44,853 nucleotides of DNA, from NCBI GenBank assembly GCA_016178135.1, contig JACOTW010000010.1, forward strand, positions 1 through 44,853, in the 5' to 3' direction. The notes beneath the pieces were generated by a model, which did not search any database, was not told where the DNA came from, and saw only the letters and a program-made list of their open reading frames with translations. The position numbers and the translations under genes are program-made. Below are positions 11,155-17,616 of the stretch, one piece after another; the stretch's first letter is position 1; each line of letters begins with the position of its first letter. This DNA comes from Candidatus Saccharimonadota bacterium. GTDB lineage: Bacteria; Patescibacteriota; Saccharimonadia; Saccharimonadales; JACOTW01.

Positions 11155-11715
11155 TTAGAATTTAACTTCTGTTGGTTTTGCTGCAACAGCAACTTCTGCT
11201 TCATCAAGTTCGAAAAATTCGCGAACCTTAAAACCAAGCATGTCAGCAAATATATTGTTTGGAAAGACTTTGATTTTGATGTTCAGATCTCGTGCCGATC
11301 CATTATAAAATCTGCGAGCAGCCTGAACTTTATCCTCTGTATCAACTAGCTCATCTTGCAAGGCTCTGAAATTTTCGTTAGCTTTTAAGTCTGGATAAGC
11401 CTCGGCAACAGCGAACAAGCTTTTTAATGCGCCGCTCAACATATTTTCAGCCTGGGCGGTTTGTTGAACTCCCTTGGCATCTACTATGGCAGAGCGAGCT
11501 TTGGTAACTTCTTCAAAAACGCCTTTTTCGTGGGTCGCATAACCTTGTACGGTGTTAACAAGATTAGGTATCAAGTCAGCTCGACGCTTTAACTGGACAG
11601 TGATATCGCTCCAAGCTTCTTCAACCCGAACATTCAAACGAACCAAGCCGTTGTATATTGCCACACCGGCAATCAGAACAACTGCGATTATACCAATTAT
11701 TACAAATATCATCAT
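11155..11715 (-). CDS. lemA: LemA family membrane protein
   Basis: A 186-residue protein with one N-terminal transmembrane helix followed by the LemA helical domain. Typical stretches are NGLVRLNVRVEEAWSDITVQ, RRADLIPNLVNTVQGYA, HEKGVFEEVTKARSA and the C-terminal FNDAxxxYN-like RRFYNGSARDLNIKIKVFP. Molecular function is unknown in the family. A good AAAAGGGG ribosome site lies about 7 bases before the start; tandem ATG codons at 11715 and 11712 are equally possible. It is the first gene of the lemA-htpX-membrane protein-ligA unit, downstream of two tRNA genes. Confidence 0.93.
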   Translation of the reverse strand: MMIFVIIGIIAVVLIAGVAIYNGLVRLNVRVEEAWSDITVQLKRRADLIPNLVNTVQGYATHEKGVFEEVTKARSAIVDAKGVQQTAQAENMLSGALKSLFAVAEAYPDLKANENFRALQDELVDTEDKVQAARRFYNGSARDLNIKIKVFPNNIFADMLGFKVREFFELDEAEVAVAAKPTEVKF

Positions 11716-11780
11716 TCATAACCCCTTTTTAATCAATAATAACAGTATACCACCTAAACCAAATAATCCGGAGCTAAGTT

Positions 11781-11866
11781 TGGTGCGCGGGGCGGGAATC
11801 GAACCCGCACGCCTTTTGGGCACGTGATTTTAAGTCACGACTGTCTACCAATTCCAGCACCCGCGC
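11781..11866 (-). tRNA. tRNA-Leu(UAA)
   Basis: A class II tRNA: acceptor GCGCGGG/CCCGCGC, anticodon stem CGTGA/TCACG with loop CTTAAAA (anticodon TAA), long variable arm, T arm with TTCGATT loop, and encoded CCA. It lies 4 bases downstream of tRNA-Cys on the same strand. Confidence 0.95.
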
Positions 11867-11870
11867 ATTA

Positions 11871-11944
11871 TGGAGGCGCGTACGAGTAACGCTCTCGTCT
11901 AGCAGCTTTTGCAGAGCTGTGCCTAACTTCTCGGCCAACGCGCC
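11871..11944 (-). tRNA. tRNA-Cys(GCA) with an unorthodox T loop
   Basis: The acceptor stem GGCGCGT/ACGCGCC with T-CCA and the anticodon arm CAGCT-CTGCAAA-AGCTG (anticodon GCA) are clear. The T stem ACGAG/CTCGT pairs perfectly but closes a loop AGCGTTA instead of a TTCRANN loop. The D loop (AGAAGTTA) lacks the usual GG pair. It may be a functional variant with a changed elbow, or a decaying copy. Confidence 0.8.
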
Positions 11945-12019
11945 ACAACTATTCTATTATACCGATAGATTTATAAGATGAAAGATGAAAAAATATTACC
12001 TTATCAACCCCTACATATA

Positions 12020-12178
12020 CTGGACTTACGCAAAATCCCTCGTTCCCAGGGCGAATCAGCTCGAGCGAAAACAGTTTTGTCTGAAGGAGAGGTATCTGAA
12101 GGTACATCGATAGAGGAAAAACTGTTTGTAGCCGAGGTTAGTCGGTTTGGGGATGAGGGAGCTTTGCGATAGGTCCAG
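12020..12178 (+). repeat. Family A palindromic element, copy A3 (full length)
   Basis: A 159-bp intergenic copy with CTGGACTTACG and AGGTCCAG ends, flanked by perfect TATA duplications at 12016-12019 and 12179-12182. It is one base longer than coding copies. The spurious frame through it shows the standard element peptide (LDLRKIPRSQGESARAK). Confidence 0.9.
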
Positions 12179-12360
12179 TATACTATTTAGCCAAAATTAG
12201 ATTGCTCACCCAAACAGCTTGCCAACTGTCTCACATATCTCAGTCTAGGTTTTGGGGTACTGGACACTTTTTGCTAAAAAGGTCTGTGCCAAAGAAATCT
12301 TTAGCTCGCACCTCCTCTTCGGCGAAAAAACAGTGCGCGCTTGCGCGTCAGAAATTCTGA

Positions 12361-12537
12361 ATTCCCTTGCAATTCCGCCAAAAAATCGTTGAGTCTAACT
12401 CTGGTGCACCTGATGGCAGGTATCTTGAACTATTAGAAAGTATAAGTGATTGGTTACTGAGTTATCCAGATATAGACTGGAATTTACAGCTTAGCAACGC
12501 TTCACTATCTAGGTTTGTGCCACAGTACCAACTCTGA
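12361..12537 (+). pseudogene. Possible remnant of an unrecognised coding gene
   Basis: In the stretch between element A3 and the next gene, one frame stays open for 58 codons from 12361 to a TGA at 12535. It has protein-like content (GRYLELLESISDWLLSYPDI, then DWNLQLSNASLSRF). No ATG or GTG start lies in frame. It looks like the 3' end of a larger gene whose front was lost. I do not recognise it. The part 12183-12360 holds nothing I can name. Confidence 0.35.
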
Positions 12538-12585
12538 TACGAGCATGTTATTACTCTCGCTAGAAGTCGTTTGAACCATTACTAC

Positions 12586-12614
12586 TTGCATAAATACCAA
12601 TAATATGCTACTAT
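12586..12614 (+). promoter_or_regulatory. Promoter for the HTH gene, probably leaderless
   Basis: TTGCAT (12586-12591) and TACTAT (12609-12614) are separated by 17 bases. The predicted start of transcription falls at about the ATG at 12621 and there is no ribosome binding site, so a leaderless message is inferred. Confidence 0.5.
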
Positions 12615-12620
12615 ACTGCT

Positions 12621-13118
12621 ATGTCAGAAGTAGAACAAGGACAACGAGCCCCTCTTGATCCCAATATGGGTTTGGGAGAGTTTTTAACTTCTATGCAGCT
12701 ATTGGCGGGAGTTCCTCAGAGAGCTTTCTCTGAGGAGTTTCAGGTAAGTCAACAAAGTGTGTCCAGATGGATGAAAGGGACAAGCACCCCAGCATTTGAT
12801 TCGGACAACACTCTACATATTAAAAAGACGTTTGGTCTTACTGACGAGGAACTTAGAGGTCTAATAGCTAACAATGCCCCTTGGGAACGTCCCGATACAA
12901 CGTCAGTGTCATCTGCCTCAACAAACGCAAGGCGAAGACTAGGCGTTTCTCTACTATCACGACCAGAAGAAAATATACCCAATAGGTCTTATGCCGCTCA
13001 AATGCTCGGAGCTTTCGTCGTAAGGGCTGAAAATGGTCCGCCTCTCAACGAGGTTGAAGCTAATTTGATTAGGTTTCTTGTTCAAACTGAGATTGAAGCT
13101 CCAACTCCTAGAGACTAA
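12621..13118 (+). CDS. Helix-turn-helix (Cro/C1-like) protein
   Basis: A 165-residue protein with an N-terminal DNA-binding domain (about residues 17-75). RAFSEEFQVSQQSVSRWMKG has the helix-turn-helix pattern of XRE-type regulators. A C-terminal half of unknown role (residues 80-165) is rich in alanine, arginine and glutamate. It likely acts as a transcription regulator, perhaps of itself or of an accessory neighbour. It stands alone, with the P-loop gene facing it from the other strand. An imperfect inverted repeat (TGTCGC...GCGACA, about 13136-13197) follows the stop and may be a terminator or operator. Confidence 0.75.
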   Translation: MSEVEQGQRAPLDPNMGLGEFLTSMQLLAGVPQRAFSEEFQVSQQSVSRWMKGTSTPAFDSDNTLHIKKTFGLTDEELRGLIANNAPWERPDTTSVSSASTNARRRLGVSLLSRPEENIPNRSYAAQMLGAFVVRAENGPPLNEVEANLIRFLVQTEIEAPTPRD

Positions 13119-13273
13119 CATCCTGCTATTTGGGTGTCGCACAAATACCGATTGCACGACATACCTTAACAGAGGTAGACTCTGATATTTAGCGACACAT
13201 GTTCTTGTCAAGTGCTTGGTTATTTTTCGCCGACCCCTGTTATTTTATATATTATGCAATACTCGGTTTTGAG

Positions 13274-13921
13274 CTAGGTTTCAATAAAATAATGCTGTGC
13301 AGAAGCTACATATTCTTCAAATGGCATAGTAGAAATATCAAAGAATGGGAAGCCCAACCGCTCAGCTTCGGCTTTTAGCTCTGTACACTTCTCGGCTTGT
13401 CTTGCGACCCACTCTCGTATTTTGGTTTCATCACCGCCATCTTTCTCTAACCATACATTTATCCAGTCGTGGGGATTTGCTTTTGCATATTCTAATACTT
13501 GGTCAGCGTGAGAGGGGTTAGTAAAGCCTACGAAAGCAGCTCTTATCGTGAAGTCAGCAACTTTCAAATTCTTAACCCATTCAGGCGTAAAGGCAGCACC
13601 TTCAAAAGCAACAGATTCTTTATTTCGGCGGTAATAATCTAGCATACCTACAACTGCCTGTAGTGTTAACTGTGATTCAGTGCCTTTATTTGAGAATGGC
13701 TTCCTTTCGCCACCCTCTGTAAACGAGGTTTTCCATTCCGCACTACCAGCAAGCTCAATATCACGAAGCATTTGGTGAGGGTCGCCTGTAAGCACATTAC
13801 GGATACCGTGTTCTACGGCATCAGCAGCGATAAAGGCTATACCTTTTTCTTTAGCCAAACCAGACATAATGGTTGTCTTGGCTGTTCTTGGTGGTCCACC
13901 GAGTAAGTAAAGAGTGTTCAT
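13274..13921 (-). CDS. P-loop kinase/NTPase-like protein
   Basis: A 215-residue protein with an N-terminal Walker A loop (LLGGPPRTAKTT, about residues 7-18) and a following helix, as in small-molecule kinases of the AAA/zeta-like or 2-phosphoglycerate kinase-like type. VAFEGAAFTPEWV may be the substrate or Walker B strand. The rest is helical with an arginine-containing lid-like region. Substrate is unknown. The start ATG directly precedes the conserved strand; no ribosome site is seen. It sits in the accessory region, 106 bases downstream of a hydrolase gene on the same strand. Confidence 0.7.
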   Translation of the reverse strand: MNTLYLLGGPPRTAKTTIMSGLAKEKGIAFIAADAVEHGIRNVLTGDPHQMLRDIELAGSAEWKTSFTEGGERKPFSNKGTESQLTLQAVVGMLDYYRRNKESVAFEGAAFTPEWVKNLKVADFTIRAAFVGFTNPSHADQVLEYAKANPHDWINVWLEKDGGDETKIREWVARQAEKCTELKAEAERLGFPFFDISTMPFEEYVASAQHYFIET

Positions 13922-14027
13922 AAGCTAACTATAGCATTCCTTGTATCTGATAGGGGAGGTTTTGACACCTCCCCATACCGTTCTAGTATCAGCTCTTGAG
14001 CGTCATAGTTAATTTCCTTTCTTAGCT

Positions 14028-14807
14028 TTAAGCTTTCTTTTCTTTAATCCACCGTGCAGTCGTTTCGTATAGTCGTTCCATAGCTCCATCTTCTGTAAAC
14101 GGATGGGATGCATCAGGAATAACTATGTGTTCTGTTTCTGCGTTAATGTTGTTGGTATAGTCTTTTCCAAAACGCTTCATAACCTCACCACTATTAGCTG
14201 CATTTACGACAAGCGTATCAATCGTGAAGTTCTTAGCCATCTCCGTACTGCCTGGTGCATAGCCTTCAAAGACCTTACGGGACAGTACGTAGCCTGATCC
14301 ATTCGCTGAAACGTATGAATCAAGTTCTTTAATGTACATGAAGTCGTTCTCTAGATTCTTTTTCGCTTGGGGTTCATCATAGCCATCCGTATGGCTTGCG
14401 TCCCATAAAACAGCAGCGTCAAACGCTTGTTTTGCGGAGTATACAATCGCCAAACCACTATAACTATGACCTACAACACAAACCCACTCCGAACCTTGTT
14501 CTTTGACGTAATCAACAATCGTATCAATATCTGCTGCATTGGTTTTTACACCAAAGTCGCCAATGTTACGTTGCTTTGTATCGTCACCGTAAAAGCTCAC
14601 TCTTAAAGTCGCAATCCCTTGATCTTCAAAGAAACGGGATGCGTTAAAAAGCAGTAGGTCGTGCATCCAACCACCCAAACCAGGAGCTAGAACTGCTAGT
14701 GGAGAGCTGTAGTCGCCACGCAGTACACCATGTATTTCTAATCCACTGTCAGGGATAGGAATATGCACTTCTGTTTCGTGCATAGCTTCCAAACTAATCT
14801 TTTCCAT
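14028..14807 (-). CDS. Alpha/beta hydrolase (serine hydrolase)
   Basis: A 259-residue cytoplasmic hydrolase with APGLGGW (oxyanion region), nucleophile elbow VVGHSYSGLAI (serine near residue 116), and a late PDASHPF segment carrying the likely catalytic histidine. The lid region is short. The substrate cannot be read from the sequence; esterase, lipase or peptidase activity would fit. A strong AGGAG site precedes the ATG by 6 bases. A terminator-like hairpin ends directly before that site and could attenuate expression. It lies in the accessory region. Confidence 0.85.
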   Translation of the reverse strand: MEKISLEAMHETEVHIPIPDSGLEIHGVLRGDYSSPLAVLAPGLGGWMHDLLLFNASRFFEDQGIATLRVSFYGDDTKQRNIGDFGVKTNAADIDTIVDYVKEQGSEWVCVVGHSYSGLAIVYSAKQAFDAAVLWDASHTDGYDEPQAKKNLENDFMYIKELDSYVSANGSGYVLSRKVFEGYAPGSTEMAKNFTIDTLVVNAANSGEVMKRFGKDYTNNINAETEHIVIPDASHPFTEDGAMERLYETTARWIKEKKA

Positions 14808-14820
14808 ATCAAACTCCTAT

Positions 14821-14871
14821 AAAAAACCGAACAGTAATGACTTGCTCAATCATACACCTGCTCGGTTTTTT
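14821..14871 (-). promoter_or_regulatory. Terminator-like hairpin just upstream of the hydrolase
   Basis: AAAAAACCGA at 14821-14830 pairs perfectly with TCGGTTTTTT at 14862-14871 across a 31-base loop; CA/TG extends it after a mismatch. Read on the minus strand, it ends in six Ts immediately before AGGAG and the start codon. This fits an attenuator or a terminator of an upstream transcript. Confidence 0.55.
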
Positions 14872-15256
14872 GAAGTTTGTTAGTTACTAAGACACACTAA
14901 AAAGTCGCAGAGAATGTATGACTGTTTTAGCTGATTTCGTAAAGTAACATAATTGTTAATCATAATAACACCATATAATGCTAATGTCAATTATTTTCCG
15001 CTTGTACTTTTCTAATAACAGGGACAAACAGCATAGCCTCACAATACCTCAACATAAACCCTAGAGCTTGTCCAAAGCTCTTAGAATGCGTCACAGAGCG
15101 TGTTTCGGTTGGGGTTCTCTTTCATTACTTGCACTTTGAAATTACAGTCCTTCTATTAACGAGATTTTTCCTGAATTTTTTACCTGATAACGTCATTTAT
15201 TCGTTTATTTACCAGACACTAAATCTATTAAAAACGTTGCAAAATCAATGGAGTTT
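14872..15256. other. Intergenic stretch without recognisable gene
   Basis: AT-rich sequence with a small perfect hairpin, AGAGCTT (15063-15069) with AAGCTCT (15075-15081). I see no open frame with protein-like content, no tRNA and no family A or B sequence here. Confidence 0.5.
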
Positions 15257-15487
15257 CTAGAAATATGTACTGTAACTAAATACTACTTTATTTCGGTTTT
15301 CTTTTGCGGCTTGCATCTTCTCTGCAAACACTTCATTACTCATATAAGAATAATAAGTCGTAAGGCTAATCCCAGCATAACGACAGGCTTCGCTGATTGT
15401 ACTGTTGTGCTGCAAAGCATCAGTTAATCTAAGCATTGTCTTATAGGTGACCTTTGGTTTTCTGCCTACAGCTTTTTTTATTTCCAT
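15257..15487 (-). CDS. Small helix-turn-helix protein
   Basis: A 76-residue protein starting MEIKKAVGRKPKVTYKTMLR, followed by a clear helix-turn-helix pattern (NSTISEACRYAGISLTTYYSY, residues about 29-49). The pattern is of the kind seen in small terminase-like subunits and transposase-associated DNA-binding proteins. AGGAG lies 5 bases before the start. It may be shortened, since longer homolog-like proteins would continue after the HTH. A -10-like TATAAT lies about 35 bases upstream of the start. Confidence 0.65.
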   Translation of the reverse strand: MEIKKAVGRKPKVTYKTMLRLTDALQHNSTISEACRYAGISLTTYYSYMSNEVFAEKMQAAKENRNKVVFSYSTYF

Positions 15488-15633
15488 TTCGACTCCTTTG
15501 TTTCCGGTGTTACCTCTATTCTAATTATACAAAATTAGTATAACCATAAGATATACTACCCAGGCTTTGTGAACACCCAGATTAGCCTGTTCTACCAAAG
15601 TTTCCTGGCCTTACAGGGCCGTCATGTCCAGAT

Positions 15634-15660
15634 TGGTGGGCGAGAGAGGACTTGTACCCA
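15634..15660 (-). pseudogene. 3' fragment of a tRNA-Leu gene
   Basis: TGGTGGGCGAGAGAGGACTT and the following bases repeat the 3' end of the intact tRNA-Leu(GAG) at 15795-15822 with few changes. No matching 5' half follows. An inverted repeat AAACAGCC/GGCTGTTT lies at about 15714-15734. The fragment and the intact tRNA flank only about 130 bases. Confidence 0.65.
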
Positions 15661-15767
15661 TTATGCGTTTCTTTGGATAAATCCTCCAGAAACGGCCAAG
15701 CAAGGAAAACTCAAACAGCCGCCCAGGCTGTTTTCGACCCACGGTTCAAGTCTTAAGCCAATTTAAA

Positions 15768-15787
15768 AACCCAACATGAGTTGGGTT
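15768..15787 (-). terminator. Intrinsic terminator after tRNA-Leu(GAG)
   Basis: AACCCAAC and GTTGGGTT pair perfectly around a 4-base loop. On the minus strand the hairpin is followed by TTTAAA, and it lies 7 bases beyond the tRNA 3' end. Confidence 0.75.
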
Positions 15788-15794
15788 CTAAAAT

Positions 15795-15878
15795 TGGTGC
15801 GCGAGAGAGGACTTGAACCTCCACGCCTTACGGCACTTGCCCCTCAGACAAGCGTGTCTACCATTCCACCACTCGCGC
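15795..15878 (-). tRNA. tRNA-Leu(GAG)
   Basis: A class II tRNA with acceptor GCGCGAG/CTCGCGC, anticodon loop CTGAGGG (anticodon GAG), long variable arm, T arm GGAGG-TTCAAGT-CCTCT and encoded CCA. Confidence 0.95.
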
Positions 15879-15901
15879 GTGAGTTTTTTTAGTATATCAC
15901 T

Positions 15902-15930
15902 TTGTCTTAAAAAAGATGGAGTGGTATACT
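15902..15930 (+). promoter_or_regulatory. Promoter of tRNA-Val
   Basis: TTGTCT (15902-15907) and TATACT (15925-15930) with a 17-base spacer, about 14 bases before the tRNA. Confidence 0.75.
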
Positions 15931-15944
15931 CAATCAGTTATTTG

Positions 15945-16021
15945 GGGTGATTAGCTCAGTTGGCTAGAGCATCTCGTTTACACCGAGAGGGTCGGGGGTT
16001 CGAGTCCCTCATCACCCACCA
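15945..16021 (+). tRNA. tRNA-Val(UAC)
   Basis: Acceptor GGGTGAT/ATCACCC, anticodon stem TCTCG/CGAGA with loop TTTACAC (anticodon TAC), T arm GGGGG-TTCGAGT-CCCTC and encoded CCA. Confidence 0.95.
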
Positions 16022-16121
16022 AGTTCACTTGAGAATTTGCCGAGCACCGCAGGGAAAAGGCCGAAGGCCGCTGTCTGGGAGATCTTCCAGATCGAATATT
16101 TACAGTATAATCAATAGTTGT

Positions 16122-16165
16122 GGCTCTTTAGCTCAGTTCGCAAACGCAGAGGCTTGAAGATGCCG
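16122..16165 (+). pseudogene. 5' fragment of tRNA-Phe with its own promoter element
   Basis: GGCTCTTTAGCTCAGTT and the anticodon region GCAGAGGCTTGAAGA repeat the 5' part of the intact tRNA-Phe 128 bases downstream. The D loop is altered and the sequence diverges after the anticodon loop. The AATAGTTGT leader and a TATAAT (16106-16111) are kept, so it may be transcribed. Confidence 0.75.
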
Positions 16166-16249
16166 GGGGGCGTAGCCGGTAAATAATATTAGTCCCCTTG
16201 GGACACGAGGTTCTTTAACAAATCGTGCGGTGGTAGAATAAGTAGTTGT

Positions 16250-16325
16250 GGCTCTTTAGCTCAGTTGGTAGAGCAGAGGCTTGAAGAGCCTTGTGTCCCC
16301 AGTTCGAGTCTGGGAGGAGCCACCA
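16250..16325 (+). tRNA. tRNA-Phe(GAA)
   Basis: Acceptor GGCTCTT with GGAGCC at the 3' side, D arm GCTC/GAGC, anticodon loop TTGAAGA (anticodon GAA), T arm CCCAG-TTCGAGT-CTGGG and encoded CCA. Confidence 0.95.
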
Positions 16326-16328
16326 TTC

Positions 16329-16387
16329 GACTCACTGCGTTCGCTCGTGGTAAACCACTCAAGGAGCTCGTGGTAAACCACTCAAAC
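16329..16387. repeat. Short direct and inverted repeats beside the GIY-YIG gene
   Basis: GCTCGTGGTAAACCACTCAA occurs twice in tandem between 16344 and 16385. The preceding TGCGTTCGCTCGTGGTAAACC is matched in inverse by GGTTTACCGCGAGCGAGCGA at about 16740. Together they frame the GIY-YIG gene. Confidence 0.65.
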
Positions 16388-16423
16388 AAAAGCTTATAAC
16401 AACTTAAAAAGTAGACCATAAGC

Positions 16424-16687
16424 ATGAAAAGCTGGTATTTATATATAGCTCAGGCTCGAACTGGCCGTTTTTATACCGGCATAACTGTAGATACACAAGC
16501 GAGACTTGATATGCATAATTCAGGGAAAGGCTCAAGATTTGCAGTTCAACAAGGTCCTTTTGTGCTTGTTTATGTATCGCAACCGCTTGAATCAAGTATT
16601 GAAGCCAGAAAACTAGAGATAACTGTTAAGTCTTGGTCTCAGAAAAAGAAAAAAATGTTAATCAACGGAGAGTGGAGTTTGCTATAA
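16424..16687 (+). CDS. GIY-YIG nuclease domain protein (UPF0213/YhbQ type)
   Basis: An 87-residue protein made of a single GIY-YIG domain. YLYIAQ...FYTGIT supplies the two signature strands, followed by a conserved arginine in ARLDMHN, the GKGSRF loop, and the late EARKLEITVKSW glutamate helix that binds the metal. Cellular function of this small family is not settled; a role in DNA processing or as a mobile nuclease is possible. It lies between tRNA-Phe and tRNA-Gly and is bracketed by inverted repeats. No clear ribosome site precedes the ATG. Confidence 0.9.
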   Translation: MKSWYLYIAQARTGRFYTGITVDTQARLDMHNSGKGSRFAVQQGPFVLVYVSQPLESSIEARKLEITVKSWSQKKKKMLINGEWSLL

Positions 16688-16769
16688 TCTATCAGTATTC
16701 GTTCATAAGGTGGTTTACAGCTAACAAGTAAAAATTAGCGGTTTACCGCGAGCGAGCGAAGCGAGACGA

Positions 16770-16845
16770 GCGGGTGTAGCTCAGTTGATAGAGCGCTTCC
16801 TTGCCAAGGAAGAGGCCAGGAGTTTGAGTCTCCTCACCCGCACCA
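16770..16845 (+). tRNA. tRNA-Gly(GCC)
   Basis: Acceptor GCGGGTG/CACCCGC, D arm GCTC/GAGC, anticodon stem CTTCC/GGAAG with loop TTGCCAA (anticodon GCC), T arm AGGAG-TTTGAGT-CTCCT and encoded CCA. Its 3' end is repeated at 19151. Confidence 0.95.
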
Positions 16846-16847
16846 AA
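16834..16847 (+). repeat. Candidate attachment site, left copy (tRNA-Gly 3' end)
   Basis: TCACCCGCACCAAA spans the 3' end of tRNA-Gly and is repeated exactly at 19151-19164. The two copies bracket brnT-brnA, the 2-hydroxyacid dehydrogenase homolog and a coiled-coil protein. A tRNA 3' end repeated at the far side of accessory genes is the usual mark of site-specific integration, but no integrase is present. Confidence 0.45.
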
Positions 16848-17015
16848 CAAAAGATCCAGCCGTTGGCTGCTAGAGAAGACTGACCCCTAGAATCACTAAA
16901 AGAAGATCTTGCTGATCAATAAAATGAATAACTGGTATTTTACAACACCTTATAAGGATGAACCTTATAATTCATTTGAGACCCAATCAAGGCCTTATTC
17001 ATTTTTGAGCACGTC

Positions 17016-17043
17016 TTGCAACCCATATAATAGTATGTATAAT
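17016..17043 (+). promoter_or_regulatory. Promoter of brnT-brnA, leaderless
   Basis: TTGCAA (17016-17021) and TATAAT (17038-17043) with a 16-base spacer. The expected transcription start coincides with the brnT ATG at 17051. A second TATAAT overlaps at 17026. BrnA-type antitoxins usually repress their own promoter, so an operator is expected here. Confidence 0.65.
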
Positions 17044-17050
17044 AATATGT

Positions 17051-17323
17051 ATGGACTTTGAGTGGAACGATGGCAAGAATGCTGAAAATATGAGCAAGCA
17101 CGGCTTATCGTTCTACAAAGCCCAGGAAGCCTTCTTTGATGAAAACAGGGTAATTTTACTCGATAAAGGCCATTCATCAATAGAGAAACGGTACTTTTGT
17201 ATTGGCAAAATTGGCAACGGTGGTATCGCTACCGTTAGATTTACTATAAGAAGTGGCCATATTCGCATCATTGGTGCTGGGTACTGGCGGAAAGGAAAGA
17301 AAATATATGAGCAACACAATTAA
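17051..17323 (+). CDS. brnT: BrnT family toxin
   Basis: A 90-residue ribonuclease toxin of a type II toxin-antitoxin system. It opens with the typical FEWNDGKNAENMSKHGLSF, then EAFFDENRV, a conserved ERYFCIGKI-like strand, and ends RIIGAGYWRKGKKIYE, close to the family's RxxSARxxxxxERxxYE ending (here with GAGYWRKGKK). It should cut RNA and arrest growth unless bound by BrnA. The toxin gene comes first and overlaps the antitoxin by 17 bases, the normal order for this system. It is transcribed from an apparently leaderless promoter. Confidence 0.9.
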   Translation: MDFEWNDGKNAENMSKHGLSFYKAQEAFFDENRVILLDKGHSSIEKRYFCIGKIGNGGIATVRFTIRSGHIRIIGAGYWRKGKKIYEQHN

Positions 17324-17561
17324 CTATACTGATGCGCCCTCAGACATAGAACAAGCCCTGGAAAGAGCTGTCGTCGTTAGCGATTTGCTGCCATCTCCGA
17401 GTGAGCTGGTCAGTAAAGGCGAGAAAGAAAAAATCACTATAGCCGTAGACAAACACAGCCTAGACCTTTTCAAGAAATATGCCAAAAGGCACAATACTAA
17501 ATACCAGCCTATGATTAACGGCGTACTCAGCTCTTACGCAGATAAATTTCTGAACAAATAA
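17307..17561 (+). CDS. brnA: BrnA-type antitoxin
   Basis: An 84-residue protein starting at ATG 17307 (MSNTINYTDAPSDIEQALER). The C-terminal part KITIAVDKHSLDLFKKYAKR with PMINGVLSSYADKFL is a ribbon-helix-helix pattern, the DNA-binding and dimerisation fold of BrnA. The N-terminal part should wrap and neutralise BrnT. I chose this start over the longer frame, which would begin inside brnT without support. Autoregulation of the operon is expected from the family. Confidence 0.85.
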   Translation: MSNTINYTDAPSDIEQALERAVVVSDLLPSPSELVSKGEKEKITIAVDKHSLDLFKKYAKRHNTKYQPMINGVLSSYADKFLNK

Positions 17562-17616
17562 GCGACAATATCGCCGTGAAGATGTAATGAAGTTATTAAA
17601 AAAGAAAGGTATGTAA

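Noticed and set aside
11978-12172. 64-codon plus-strand frame beginning MKDEKILPYQ
   Set aside because: Apart from the first 14 residues it is the family A peptide of copy A3.
15569-15766. 65-codon plus-strand frame near tRNA-Leu(GAG)
   Set aside because: It crosses the tRNA fragment and terminator hairpins and lacks protein-like composition or a ribosome site.
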